A DNA stretch of 64,000 nt from Coriobacteriia bacterium (GCA_009779855.1 WRBC01000002.1:124001-188000); one strand, 5' to 3'. Counted from the first letter of the stretch, positions 30,424 through 40,252 are shown. Numbers and translations are program-made. The notes: a model not told the origin generated them from the letters alone.

Positions 30424-31311
30424 TCAACCAATGTGATCTAAGAAGAGCTTTACTAGGTGAGAGTGCTTAACTCGTGTATTGAGTACAGTATAAATCTTTC
30501 GGTGGGGGATTCTTTCTTCACAGCGCAACCTGACGATTTGTCCTTGCGCTAGAGCGTCACGAGCGGCCAGTTCAGAAACAATTGAGACCCCAAGGCCGCT
30601 GGCAACTGAGTTGATGACGCTTTGAGTGTTGCCCATATTGACGCAGGACTGTATTTTCTTAAGATCAACGTTATTGTCAGTAAAAAATTTCTCATATTGG
30701 ATTCGCGTGCCTGAGCCTACTTCCCTAGAGATAAAATTCCCTTCGTAGAGTAGGTTTTCCAACGTGTAGACTCTTGTGCTGAATAATGTGTTTGTAGCTG
30801 CAGATCCAATGAAGATAAGTTCTTCATCCGTGAAGACATTGAAGCTACATGTAGGGTTTTCGATGATGCTTCCGCTGAAGCCTATGTCTACCTTGTTTTC
30901 TGCGACTGCCTGTGTGGCCGCTGCACTATCTTTTTGATCTATAGTGAGGGTGACCTTAGGGTAGAGCGCATGAAATTCTGCTAGGATTTTTGGCAGAAGG
31001 TAGGATGCGGGAACACTTGATGCTGTGATACGTATTTCACCACTATGGTCCTCGCTAAGGTCCTTCATGGCATCGACGGACTCGCTTCGTAAGGCGATAA
31101 GTTCTTTTGCACGTGCAAGGAAGCGCTGGCCTGCAAGGGTAGTGGATACGGTTTTTGTAGATCGGTTAAGAAGCGTTATGTCCAGTTCGCGTTCTAGGGT
31201 GCTAATGTAGGTGCTGACGCTGGGCTGTGAGACGTGGAGCTCTTTGGCTGCTTTTGAGAAACTACCCAGCTCGACTACCTTTATATAGGCTTCTAGCTGT
31301 CTAAACTCCAT
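30424..31311 (-). CDS. LysR-family transcriptional regulator
   Basis: MEFRQLEAYIKVVELGSFSKAAKELHVSQPSVSTYISTLERELDITLLNRS. Confidence 0.95.
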   Translation of the reverse strand: MEFRQLEAYIKVVELGSFSKAAKELHVSQPSVSTYISTLERELDITLLNRSTKTVSTTLAGQRFLARAKELIALRSESVDAMKDLSEDHSGEIRITASSVPASYLLPKILAEFHALYPKVTLTIDQKDSAAATQAVAENKVDIGFSGSIIENPTCSFNVFTDEELIFIGSAATNTLFSTRVYTLENLLYEGNFISREVGSGTRIQYEKFFTDNNVDLKKIQSCVNMGNTQSVINSVASGLGVSIVSELAARDALAQGQIVRLRCEERIPHRKIYTVLNTRVKHSHLVKLFLDHIG

Positions 31312-32485
31312 GAGAAGTACCTAGTAATTCTTTAAGGCTGTTTAGTAGATAGTCGACTTCCTTTAAGGTGTTTGTGTGTCCAAAGGAGAAGCGCACCGTG
31401 CCTTGCGGGAACGTGCCCAGTGTTTTGTGTGCCGCTGGAGCGCAGTGAAGGCCGCAGCGTGTCATGATGCCGTAGTGTTTATCAAGAGTTGCTGCAATAG
31501 CAGCGTTATCGTGGCGAGGGAAGTCAACAGATACTACAGGAACCTTTTTTGTCTGTGTTAAGGCTGTTTCTGAAGTGCTGTTTTCTGCAGCAATAAGGTT
31601 TATACCTTCAATGTCTTTTGCGCTACTAATGAAGTGACGGTAAAGCTTTATTTCATGCTGATAGATGGTATCGATGCCCTGTTCAAGTAGGTGATTTATG
31701 GCGGCTTTCAGCCCCAGTATTCCAGCAATGTTCATAGTCCCTGATTCAAATTTATCAGGTAAGAAATCCGGCTGGTCAAAGCCCTGGGAAAGACTGCCTG
31801 TACCACCCCATAGGGTGGGTTGAATCTGTTTTGCAAAGTCACTTTTAACAATAAATCCGCCTATGCCCATTGGACCTAGAAGTGCTTTATGTCCTGGAAA
31901 GGCCAGGGCATCAATACTGGAGATATCAATGGGCAGCACCCCTGCAGTTTGTGCTGCATCAACTATCAGACGAAGATTGTGCTGTTTGCAGATGTTTGCG
32001 ACTTCCTGAATGGGTAGTACGGTGCCGCAGACATTTGAGGCATGGGTCATCACAACGGCTTTTGTGGTGCTGCGAATCAAGGGAAGGATGTCCTCTGAAT
32101 TGAGCGACCCGTCACTGCTGCATTCTGCGACATCATAAGTCACTTTGCGCTGTTGACTGAGCGCATGTAGAGGGCGCATGACGGCATTATGTTCCATGGA
32201 TGTCGTGATGACATGGTCGCCCTTTGCCAGGAAGCCACTAAGGATAGCATTCATCGCATAGGTGAGGCTGGGGGTAAAGATTACTGCGCGTGGATCTGCT
32301 GCGTTAAAGAACTTAGCAAGCAATTCGCGTGCTTGTAAGATTTCCATGGCGATGTCAAAGCTGGCAGCATATCCACCGCGTCCAATATTGTAGGCGCCTT
32401 TATTAAGGTAGCTAGTTATCGCCTCTGTGACACCAGGAGCTTTGGGGATGGAGGTAGAACTATGGTCGAAATAGGCGTGTTTCAT
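31301..32485 (-). CDS. Class V aminotransferase / cysteine desulfurase-like protein
   Basis: MKHAYFDHSSTSIPKAPGV; MEHNAVMRPLH; VVMTHASNVCGT; VDAAQTAGVLPIDI; FPGHKALLGPMGIGG; RCGLHCAP. Start moved from the track; overlaps lysR. Confidence 0.85.
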   Translation of the reverse strand: MKHAYFDHSSTSIPKAPGVTEAITSYLNKGAYNIGRGGYAASFDIAMEILQARELLAKFFNAADPRAVIFTPSLTYAMNAILSGFLAKGDHVITTSMEHNAVMRPLHALSQQRKVTYDVAECSSDGSLNSEDILPLIRSTTKAVVMTHASNVCGTVLPIQEVANICKQHNLRLIVDAAQTAGVLPIDISSIDALAFPGHKALLGPMGIGGFIVKSDFAKQIQPTLWGGTGSLSQGFDQPDFLPDKFESGTMNIAGILGLKAAINHLLEQGIDTIYQHEIKLYRHFISSAKDIEGINLIAAENSTSETALTQTKKVPVVSVDFPRHDNAAIAATLDKHYGIMTRCGLHCAPAAHKTLGTFPQGTVRFSFGHTNTLKEVDYLLNSLKELLGTSHGV

Positions 32486-32550
32486 CTGGTGTGCTCCTAA
32501 GTGGATTGTAAAGAGGCCGAGCATGTAGTAACCAAACACATATTAGAGTT

Positions 32551-32582
32551 ATTTATAGATTGCATCAATTTCATCAATAAAT
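32551..32582. promoter_or_regulatory. Candidate LysR operator in the divergent intergenic region
   Basis: ATTTAT...ATAAAT dyad containing a direct repeat of CATCAAT at 32563 and 32572. Confidence 0.35.
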
Positions 32583-32654
32583 ACTATCATAGCGACGGAT
32601 AATCGGTGCTAGACTTTTCAGTCAAGCAATGCAAAAGAGACAACAGGAGAGACC

Positions 32655-33803
32655 ATGCCGGTGGCAGATGATAAAAAACAGATAAAAGAAGAAGATATAG
32701 CGAAAAAGGAAAGCACCTTGAAAGAGGAGGGCACTTCGAAGGCAAAGACGTTTCACTTGCTGCTATTGCCTATTGTGGGTGTAGTAGTTGTGGCGGTGGC
32801 TTTGCTACTTCAGCACTTGGGTAACCCAGCAAACATGGGCTTTTGTATTGCCTGTTTCCTGCGCGACACTGCAGGTGCTGTGGGCTTACACTCCGCTGCA
32901 GTAGTTCAGTACGTAAGACCAGAAATCATCGGTATCATTTTGGGTGTATTTATCTTTGCGCTTGTACGGGGGGAATTTAAACCAAAGGGCGGCTCTGCTC
33001 CTGTGACGCGTTTTGTCCTTGGTTTTGCCATGATGATGGGTGCACTGATATTTTTGGGCTGTCCGTTGCGCATGCTGCTGCGTATTGCGGCAGGCGATCT
33101 TAATGCAATTGTAGGACTTTTTGGATTAGTAGCGGGTATTTTTATAGGAGCACTTTTCCTAAAGAGGGGCTTTTCGCTGAAGCGCAATTACGATCAGGGT
33201 AAAGCGGAGGGATCACTGCTACCTGTTATTGCACTTATTTTGCTGGGTATTGTTTTATTTGCGCCGGTAATCTTGCTGGTTTCAGCCGAAGGTCCTGGAA
33301 GCATGCATGCCCCGCTGCTTATTGCGCTTGCCGCAGGTCTTATTGTGGGTGCGCTGGGCTTTATAACCAGACTTTGCTTTACGGGTGGCATCAGAGACGC
33401 AATCTTAATGAAGAAATTTCCACCTATGTTGTGGGCCTTTATTGCCATTCTGGTTGTTGGCTTGATTGGAAACCTGGTACTGGGAACTTTTAACCTAGGT
33501 TTTGCTGATCAACCAATTACGCATACCGACGGATTGTGGAATTTCCTAGGTATGACCTTAGTTGGTCTTAGCGCGACCCTGCTTGCAGGATGCCCTTTCA
33601 GGCAGTTAGTTCTTGCGGGAAGCGGCAACTCTGACAGTGTGATGGCTGTAGCGGGTATGGTTGTGGGTGCTGCCTTTATGCATAACTTCAATATGGCATC
33701 AAGCCCTGCAGGAATTGGTGAGAATGCCATCTATGGTTTCGTGATTGTTGCTGCTATAGTAGTAGGGATTGCCGTTTACAATACCTTTTTCAGAAGTAAG
33801 TAG
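32655..33803 (+). CDS. YedE-like membrane protein (putative selenium/sulfur-compound transporter)
   Basis: GFCIACFLRDTAGAVGLH, LGCPLRMLLRIAAGD, LCFTGGIRDAILMK, AGCPFRQLVLAGSGNSD. Confidence 0.85.
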   Translation: MPVADDKKQIKEEDIAKKESTLKEEGTSKAKTFHLLLLPIVGVVVVAVALLLQHLGNPANMGFCIACFLRDTAGAVGLHSAAVVQYVRPEIIGIILGVFIFALVRGEFKPKGGSAPVTRFVLGFAMMMGALIFLGCPLRMLLRIAAGDLNAIVGLFGLVAGIFIGALFLKRGFSLKRNYDQGKAEGSLLPVIALILLGIVLFAPVILLVSAEGPGSMHAPLLIALAAGLIVGALGFITRLCFTGGIRDAILMKKFPPMLWAFIAILVVGLIGNLVLGTFNLGFADQPITHTDGLWNFLGMTLVGLSATLLAGCPFRQLVLAGSGNSDSVMAVAGMVVGAAFMHNFNMASSPAGIGENAIYGFVIVAAIVVGIAVYNTFFRSK

Positions 33804-33872
33804 CGTTGGTGAGCGCGGACACGATTAGTGCGAAACCAATGGGTGAAAAGGGAAGCCTTTAAAGAAAGAAGC

Positions 33873-34121
33873 ATGAACAACTACATAGCAACTTTTTATA
33901 GTCACTTTGGAGCTCTTTCACTTTGCAAAGAGCTCCAACAACGCGAAGGTGCTGCTAACACCGCAGAGCTCATACCCGTTCCACGTGAACTGAGTACTTC
34001 GTGTGGGGTGTGTGTTAGTTTTCAGGGTGACGATTGGGTTTGCGCAAAGGATGTTGCGATTGATCTTGAGGGCATCTATCGAGTTGCAGGTGGCAGATAT
34101 GAGGAACTGTTTACTGCTTAG
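33873..34121 (+). CDS. DUF3343-like putative Se/S carrier protein
   Basis: MNNYIATFYSHFGALSLCKELQQREGAANTAELIPVPRELSTSCGVCVSF; size and position next to the YedE-like gene. Confidence 0.75.
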   Translation: MNNYIATFYSHFGALSLCKELQQREGAANTAELIPVPRELSTSCGVCVSFQGDDWVCAKDVAIDLEGIYRVAGGRYEELFTA

Positions 34122-34219
34122 TCTTATGGGTAGGTTGTTTCGTTTCGTTAAGGTAGAGTAATAGGGAAGAATTTGCCTTTCCCGGGCTAGTTCAGGGCAC
34201 GCCTGACTGCTTAGATTGT

Positions 34220-34675
34220 TCACGTGCAGTTGGCACGCTCTTCTTCGCCAGTTTCGTCAGGCCTTTCTTCAAGGAGTCTTTCTAGCTGTGTCGCGATAAA
34301 GGCTACGTATCCCTTGCAGACTTGTTTGCTAACACTGGATTCAGCGTCAGGCTTCAATTCAAGGCAGGTAGTATACCCGTATTGTTCTTCGAAAGAATCT
34401 ATGAGTGCCTTAGTGTATTTGGGTAGCTCTTCATTGCGTGGTTCGCCTGGAACACGTCCAAAATGATTTCCTAATACGAGCGCTCCAGCAGCCGCTGCCC
34501 CACAAAGGTTCTTTGCACCGGTCCCTCCGCAAAAAGCAAAGGATAGTTTATTGCCCAGATTTTTATCTTCTGTGCTGATATTGTCACGCTCAGCAAAGGC
34601 AAGCCAGACGGATTCTGCGCAGCAGAACCCTTCTTCTGTGTAGAGCTGTGTTGCTCTGTTGGCAATTGTGGACAT
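34220..34675 (-). CDS. C_GCAxxG_C_C family redox/metal-binding-like protein
   Basis: GFCCAESVWLAFAE...FCGGTGAKNLCGAAAAGALVLGNHFGR. Confidence 0.85.
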   Translation of the reverse strand: MSTIANRATQLYTEEGFCCAESVWLAFAERDNISTEDKNLGNKLSFAFCGGTGAKNLCGAAAAGALVLGNHFGRVPGEPRNEELPKYTKALIDSFEEQYGYTTCLELKPDAESSVSKQVCKGYVAFIATQLERLLEERPDETGEEERANCT

Positions 34676-34779
34676 AGTTCATGCCTCCTTTTACTTCGTC
34701 AATCTGTATTTTATCTTAGCAATTGATACAGCGGGGATGTCCCGTACTATTTTTTGTGTGGGGTTAGGCAAGAAAGAAA

Positions 34780-34808
34780 AAAGACCTGCTAGCTATTAGC
34801 AGGTCTTT
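34780..34808 (-). terminator. Terminator downstream of tRNA-Leu
   Basis: AAAGACCTGCTA-GCTAT-TAGCAGGTCTTT. Confidence 0.8.
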
Positions 34809-34819
34809 CTTTTGTAATA

Positions 34820-34905
34820 TGGTGCGGGTGGAGGGAGTTGAACCCCCACGAGCGTTGCTCACTAGAACCTAAATCTAGCGCGTCTGCCAATTCCGCCACA
34901 CCCGC
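34820..34905 (-). tRNA. tRNA-Leu(UAG), CCA encoded
   Basis: Reverse strand GCGGGTGTGGCGGAATTGGCAGACGCGCTAGATTTAGGTTCTAGTGAGCAACGCTCGTGGGGGTTCAACTCCCTCCACCCGCACCA; anticodon loop TTTAGGT; class II variable arm. Confidence 0.96.
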
Positions 34906-35019
34906 AGCGACGTACAAGTATAACAAATCTAAGAAAAGCTGCAAGCACCTATTTCATTTTGCTGTTGGTAAGCGGCATTTTCTTCGCCAGAATTTCTTAG
35001 GCTTGCCTGCAAATACCCA

Positions 35020-37023
35020 TTAGATCTTTGTTCTAAGTATGCGCATGGCGTTAAGGACTGCAATAAGGGTTACACCTACATCGGCAAAGACTGCCTCCCA
35101 TATGCCTGCCACGCCAAGGGCCGCCATAAGCATGAAGGCTGCCTTAACCCCCAGCACAAAGACAATGTTCTGCACGACGATTCTGCGTGTAGCCCGTGCA
35201 ATCTTTATACCACTTGCAAGCTTTGAGGGTTCATCGGTCATCAGGACAACATCTGCAGCTTCAATGGCCGCGTCTGATCCTAGTCCGCCCATAGCAATGC
35301 CAACATCTGCACGTGCGAGCACTGGTGCGTCGTTAATGCCATCCCCTACAAAGCCGAGGCTTTTTCCTGCACGCTTGCCTGCGTCAAGCTGCTCAATAAT
35401 ACTTACCTTATCTTGTGGCAGTAGTTCTGCATGCACCTCGTCTGTTTTGCCTAGGGCAAGTTTCTTGCCAACATCACGTGCGACAACGGCATTGTCCCCC
35501 GTAAGCATGGCAATCTTGCGAACCCCTAGTTGCTTGAGTTCCTTAAGGGCATGCTTGCTGTCAGCCTTTACTTCGTCAGCTATAACTATGCAGCCTAGAT
35601 AGGCACCGTTAACTGCCGCATAGAGCTTTGTGCCGACTTCGGGACACTCTGTGAATGGGATAGACTCCGCCACCATAAATTTACTGTTACCTGCCAGGAT
35701 GTGGTCGTCGCCCACAGTGGCACTGATGCCATGACCAGCAACCTCTCTGAAATCTTGAGGCGATTCCAGCTTGCAACCAGGATGCATCTCATCATGTGCC
35801 TGCGATATGGAATGAGCGATTGGGTGGTTTGACAGCAACTCTGCCTTCGTCGCGTAGTCAATGAGGTCGTCGATACTGTGACCCTCTGCAGGATGCATAC
35901 TGCAGACCTTAAAGATACCTTCGGTCAGGGTTCCTGTTTTATCAAGGGCAACGATGTCTAACTTAGTCAGCGCGTCTAGGTAATTACTTCCCTTGACTAG
36001 GACCCCGTTGCGCGATGCTGTCCCGATACCACTGAAATAACTGAGAGGAATCGACACAACTAGGGCACAGGGACAGGAGATGACTAGGAACACTAATGCA
36101 CGGTAGAGCCATTCTTCCCAAGATCCTGCAAAAAAGAGGGGAGGAATTACTGCAAGCAGGGACGCAAGCGTAACAACAAGGGGTGTGTAGTAGCGTGCAA
36201 ACGTTGTAATAAAGTTTTCAGTTGCAGCCTTTTTGCTGCGAGCATTTTCGACTAATTCGATGATTCTTGCAACCGTGGAGTCTTTATAGGCAGCGGTAAC
36301 TTTAATGGTTAGGGCGCTATCCAGATTAAGAGTTCCTGACAGGACCTCTTCTCCTGTTGTGACGTTGCGGGGTACGGATTCCCCTGTCAGTGCACGAGTG
36401 TCCAGCAGTGATCTACCTGCAGTGACGGTTCCATCTAGGGGAATCTTTTCACCGGGCTTTACTATGATGATGTCACCTACGTTAATCATGCTTGGGTCGA
36501 CTTGTGTGCGCTTATCACCTTCGACTAGAGTCGCAAAATCAGGGCGAATGTCCATGAGTTCTGCAATGGATCGCTTTGACTTATTTATGGCACGATTCTG
36601 GAAGTACATGCCGACAAGGTAGAACAACATAACAGCCGCGCCTTCAGCATACTTACCAATAGCAAAAGCACCTATAGTGGCGATACTCATCAAGAAATTT
36701 TCATCAAAGATTTTTCCGCGAAATAAGTTATGGACTGCTTTGTAGAGTACACGCCAGCCTAAAATGAGATAACTTACAAGGAAAGCGGCAAAGGAAAGTG
36801 TTGGATCTGGCAGAATAAATCCCGCCACAAAGGGGAGCACGCCCAGTCCTAATTGGATAAGTTGGTTGCGTTGCGCATTATCGTTGTTAGCAGTGGCGTT
36901 AGTGGCAGCGCTAGTGGACGAACTGTCACTGTCGTCTGCGTCTTCTGCCTGCTCGCAGCTGCCACTTTCGCAGCATGCGCAGCCAGTACCTACTATTTGG
37001 CTGTTAGTGCTATTACTGTTCAT
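35020..37023 (-). CDS. Heavy-metal translocating P-type ATPase (Cd/Zn/Co type), Cys-rich N-terminus
   Basis: SCPCALVVSIP, DKTGTLTEG, GDGINDAPVLARADVGIAMG; N-terminal GCACCESGSCEQ instead of an HMA domain. Confidence 0.95.
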   Translation of the reverse strand: MNSNSTNSQIVGTGCACCESGSCEQAEDADDSDSSSTSAATNATANNDNAQRNQLIQLGLGVLPFVAGFILPDPTLSFAAFLVSYLILGWRVLYKAVHNLFRGKIFDENFLMSIATIGAFAIGKYAEGAAVMLFYLVGMYFQNRAINKSKRSIAELMDIRPDFATLVEGDKRTQVDPSMINVGDIIIVKPGEKIPLDGTVTAGRSLLDTRALTGESVPRNVTTGEEVLSGTLNLDSALTIKVTAAYKDSTVARIIELVENARSKKAATENFITTFARYYTPLVVTLASLLAVIPPLFFAGSWEEWLYRALVFLVISCPCALVVSIPLSYFSGIGTASRNGVLVKGSNYLDALTKLDIVALDKTGTLTEGIFKVCSMHPAEGHSIDDLIDYATKAELLSNHPIAHSISQAHDEMHPGCKLESPQDFREVAGHGISATVGDDHILAGNSKFMVAESIPFTECPEVGTKLYAAVNGAYLGCIVIADEVKADSKHALKELKQLGVRKIAMLTGDNAVVARDVGKKLALGKTDEVHAELLPQDKVSIIEQLDAGKRAGKSLGFVGDGINDAPVLARADVGIAMGGLGSDAAIEAADVVLMTDEPSKLASGIKIARATRRIVVQNIVFVLGVKAAFMLMAALGVAGIWEAVFADVGVTLIAVLNAMRILRTKI

Positions 37024-37035
37024 AGATGTTTCCCT

Positions 37036-37386
37036 TTACCCTTCCTGGATATGTTCGAGGCTGACGGTGAAAATATCTTCAATATGATGATCAAGTAGCG
37101 AGTAGTAAATAATCTGTCCTTCGCGACGTGACTTGACGACATTACTTAGTCTAAGTAGCTTTAACTGATGGGAGGTAGCGGACTTAGTCATGCCCAGAAG
37201 TGCACTTAGATCACAGACGCACATTTCATGACGCTGTAGAGCCCAGATGATTCGGACGCGTGTTTCACTGGCGAGCATTTTGTGTAGGTTTGCCATATCT
37301 GCAAACTCTTCGGCTGTGGGCATATGTTGCTGGGCATCTTTGACAACATCTGCGTTAATAATCTTTTTGCTATTGCTGTGAGCCAT
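37036..37386 (-). CDS. ArsR/SmtB-family metal-responsive repressor
   Basis: LASETRVRIIWALQRHEMCVCDLSALLGMTKSATSHQLKLLRLSNVVKSRREGQIIYYSL. Confidence 0.93.
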   Translation of the reverse strand: MAHSNSKKIINADVVKDAQQHMPTAEEFADMANLHKMLASETRVRIIWALQRHEMCVCDLSALLGMTKSATSHQLKLLRLSNVVKSRREGQIIYYSLLDHHIEDIFTVSLEHIQEG

Positions 37387-37450
37387 GGCGATAGTGCTCC
37401 TTTCTAGGGTGCTTCCTTTTTGAAGAGGAAGGCTACCTTTTCGTTAGTGA

Positions 37451-37474
37451 ATAGTTGAGCATATGTTCAACTAT
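37451..37474. promoter_or_regulatory. ArsR/SmtB-type operator
   Basis: ATAGTTGAGCATATGTTCAACTAT, 24-bp near-perfect dyad with one mismatched pair, upstream of the arsR-like gene. Confidence 0.75.
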
Positions 37475-37564
37475 ATGACAGAAGGAAATATCTGTCAAGA
37501 AATAATCGGGAAGCACTCTAGAATGTAATGGTGTATGCTTTTGCAACCATGAAAGGGTATTTCT

Positions 37565-38005
37565 GTGACTACAAAAGCTAAGAAAATCATAGTAGACGTG
37601 TGTATGCTAACCTTTATTATTTTGTCGTTTATTCGGTGGGATGGTAGCCCTGCTTTCCATATTGTTGTTGGTACGATTTGTACTTTATTTTTCATTTTGC
37701 ACATTTTCTTACATAGAAAATGGCTAGCTGCACAGACGAAAAAGTTTGTTGCTGGAAAGATAAGTGCAAAGGTGTTACGTCTGTATATTGTCGATGTACT
37801 ACTCCTAGTCATTTGGACGATTTCAATCGTGACAGGAGTTTTAGCAACTGCACCCTATGTGATTGAGGTTGAAGGCTTAGCTTGGATGGGTAGAGTTCAT
37901 GGAATAACTGCACGGTTAGCACTTGTGCTTGTGGTCGTGCATCTGTTGCAGCATATAAAACAGGTACGTTCGTACTTTGGATGGCCTAGGAAGAATAAGG
38001 GCTAG
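37565..38005 (+). CDS. DUF4405-like small membrane protein with paired His residues
   Basis: Multiple TM helices with HIVVGTICTLFFILHIFLHRKW and HGITARLALVLVVVHLLQHIKQ. Confidence 0.65.
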   Translation: MTTKAKKIIVDVCMLTFIILSFIRWDGSPAFHIVVGTICTLFFILHIFLHRKWLAAQTKKFVAGKISAKVLRLYIVDVLLLVIWTISIVTGVLATAPYVIEVEGLAWMGRVHGITARLALVLVVVHLLQHIKQVRSYFGWPRKNKG

Positions 38006-38172
38006 TTCTTAGTTGATTTGCTCATTAAACCACCTCTTTTGTTACAATCAATAGGTTATGAAATCACTTGATATTGGTTGATGTGCACGAGGTTTTACTG
38101 CAGTATCTGCCAATCAAAAGTATATCCATCAGGCAAGCTATTTAGAGGCGGCCAGCGAGAGAGGAATTATCT

Positions 38173-39534
38173 GTGAGTTTTACCAGTAGCGTAGAGCGTG
38201 CGGCGGACAAGGCAAAAGTGACCGTAGCTGTCGAGGCAAAAAAGGTCGATGAGGCTATCAAAAAAGAATTCAGGACAGTTGCAAAGCAATTTCGTTTCCC
38301 TGGCTTTAGGCCGGGCAAGGCCCCTCGCAGTGTTATCGAGGGCCAGGTCGGACGTGAGTACATTCTGGCTCAGGCACTGGAAGCTGTCGTAAACGAGACC
38401 TATCCGCTGGCGGTAGATAAGGAAGAGCTGCGCACAGTGGGCAAGGTTGACTTTGCTGATCCTGCAGACCTGGTGGAAGGCGAAGATTATAGCTACATGG
38501 TGGAGGTTGTCCTGCGTCCAGAGCTAACCCTGAAGTCAACGGATGTCAGTATCGACATGACTCCCAAAGAGGCGACTGAAGCAGAAATCGATGCTCAGAT
38601 TGAGGGCACACTAGACCGCTTTGCTACCTATCCTACAGGTGAGGATAAAGCTGCAAAAGTGGGCGAAGATAGCTTCCTTACATTTAGCTTCGAATCTACG
38701 ATTGATGGTGAAGAGTATGATGGTTCAAAGGTGGAGCGTCACCTATACCAGCTAGGACAGGGCATGATGCCAGAAGACTTTGACAAAGGTCTTATGGGTG
38801 CAAAGGCTGGTGATAATCTAAAGATTGAGTTTACCGTTGAGGACACGGGTCAGAACTCTGAATTTGCGGGCAAGACTATGGCTTTTGATTTAACAGTTGA
38901 TGAGCTGAATGAGAAGGTCATCCCAGAAGTTGATGATGAGTTCGCAAAAAACACAGGCTTTGACACTGTCGAAGATATGCGCAGTGAAATCAAGAGCTAT
39001 ATTGAATCGCAGAAAGCTCAAAGCTGGGATCGTGAACGTGACAATAAGCTACTAGAAGTACTGGTAGTACAGCTGGAGGGCGAGCCAAATCAAGAGCTAG
39101 TCGAGGCTCGTGCCGATGACATGGTGGAAGAGTTTAGTCGAATGTTGGAGCAGTCGAACATGACGCTTGATGGCTACCTAGAGCAGGCTAACATTGACCC
39201 AGAGCAGTACCAAGCTGACATGGAAGAACAGGCAGCTATTTCTGTGTCCAATGACCTGGCACTGGAGGCTTTGGCACGTCTAAAGGATCTTATCCCTAGC
39301 GACGAAACGCTGGACGAAGAATTTGAGAAGGCTGCAAAGGCCGACAAAGAGTCTAAGGTAAACGCAAAACAAATGCGTGAAAGTTGGGTAAAGCGCGGAA
39401 TGCTAACGTCTCTGCGTGATGACCTGGCACGTGGCAAAGCTATGCAATGGCTGCGCGACAACGCAGTTATCAACATTGATGCAGATGCAAAGCCTGCTGG
39501 CGCAGCTAAGGCAGACAAAGCGGACAAGGCTTAA
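38173..39534 (+). CDS. tig: Trigger factor
   Basis: FRFPGFRPGKAPRSVIEGQVGREYILAQALE; FKBP-like region; precedes clpP-clpX. Confidence 0.95.
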   Translation: MSFTSSVERAADKAKVTVAVEAKKVDEAIKKEFRTVAKQFRFPGFRPGKAPRSVIEGQVGREYILAQALEAVVNETYPLAVDKEELRTVGKVDFADPADLVEGEDYSYMVEVVLRPELTLKSTDVSIDMTPKEATEAEIDAQIEGTLDRFATYPTGEDKAAKVGEDSFLTFSFESTIDGEEYDGSKVERHLYQLGQGMMPEDFDKGLMGAKAGDNLKIEFTVEDTGQNSEFAGKTMAFDLTVDELNEKVIPEVDDEFAKNTGFDTVEDMRSEIKSYIESQKAQSWDRERDNKLLEVLVVQLEGEPNQELVEARADDMVEEFSRMLEQSNMTLDGYLEQANIDPEQYQADMEEQAAISVSNDLALEALARLKDLIPSDETLDEEFEKAAKADKESKVNAKQMRESWVKRGMLTSLRDDLARGKAMQWLRDNAVINIDADAKPAGAAKADKADKA

Positions 39535-39567
39535 GCGGCTATCAGCATCAAGCACAATAACGGCAAA

Positions 39568-39593
39568 TAAGTAACTAACCTAAGTAACTAACC
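39568..39593 (+). repeat. Perfect 13-bp tandem duplication upstream of clpP
   Basis: TAAGTAACTAACC repeated at 39568-39580 and 39581-39593. Confidence 0.9.
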
Positions 39594-39610
39594 TGAGAGG
39601 ATTATGATTT

Positions 39611-40252
39611 ATGAGTGACAATCCTGCAATGGACTTTCAATCAAACCTTGTTCCTTACGTAATTGAACAAACCAGTCGCGGTGAGCGCAGTTTTGACATT
39701 TACTCACGTCTACTTAATGAACGCGTTGTGTTTCTAACGGGCGCTGTGAACGAAGTAAGCGCGAGCCTTGTTATTGCACAGATGCTTCACTTAGAGAGTA
39801 TTGATCCGACTAAGGACATCAATTTCTACATTAACTCTCCTGGTGGATCAGTTGTGGATGGCCTGGCTATCTATGACACTATGCAGTTTATTAAGTCAGA
39901 CGTGTCGACTATTTGTGTTGGGCAGTGTGCTTCTATGGGTGCCGTTCTGCTGGCAGCAGGGGAGCCTGGTAAGCGTTATGCCTTGCCACATTCACGTGTG
40001 TTGATTCATCAGCCACATGGCGGCGCACAGGGACAGGCATCAGACATCGAGATTGCGGCACAAGAAATCTTGCGTATGCGCAAAGAGCTAAACGGAATCC
40101 TTTCGCGTCACACAGGACAAACCATTAAGCGCATTGAGAAAGATACTGACCGCGATAACATCATGACGGCGAAAGTGGCTGTCGAGTACGGACTAGTTGA
40201 CGCAGTTATTGAGAATCAGGCAAGTATCGCGAAGAGAAATAAAGGCAAATAA
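39611..40252 (+). CDS. clpP: ATP-dependent Clp protease proteolytic subunit
   Basis: RIVFL-type region [59 protein letters not shown]. Confidence 0.98.
   Translation: MSDNPAMDFQSNLVPYVIEQTSRGERSFDIYSRLLNERVVFLTGAVNEVSASLVIAQMLHLESIDPTKDINFYINSPGGSVVDGLAIYDTMQFIKSDVSTICVGQCASMGAVLLAAGEPGKRYALPHSRVLIHQPHGGAQGQASDIEIAAQEILRMRKELNGILSRHTGQTIKRIEKDTDRDNIMTAKVAVEYGLVDAVIENQASIAKRNKGK

Noticed and set aside
30424-34675. UGA-encoded selenoprotein within the Se/S cluster
   Set aside because: All ORFs here are complete without in-frame TGA, and the key positions are Cys codons.
35039-35602. 187-aa + strand ORF opposite the metal P-type ATPase
   Set aside because: Ser/Ala/Thr-rich composition is typical of antisense translation of a conserved gene; no promoter or start context.
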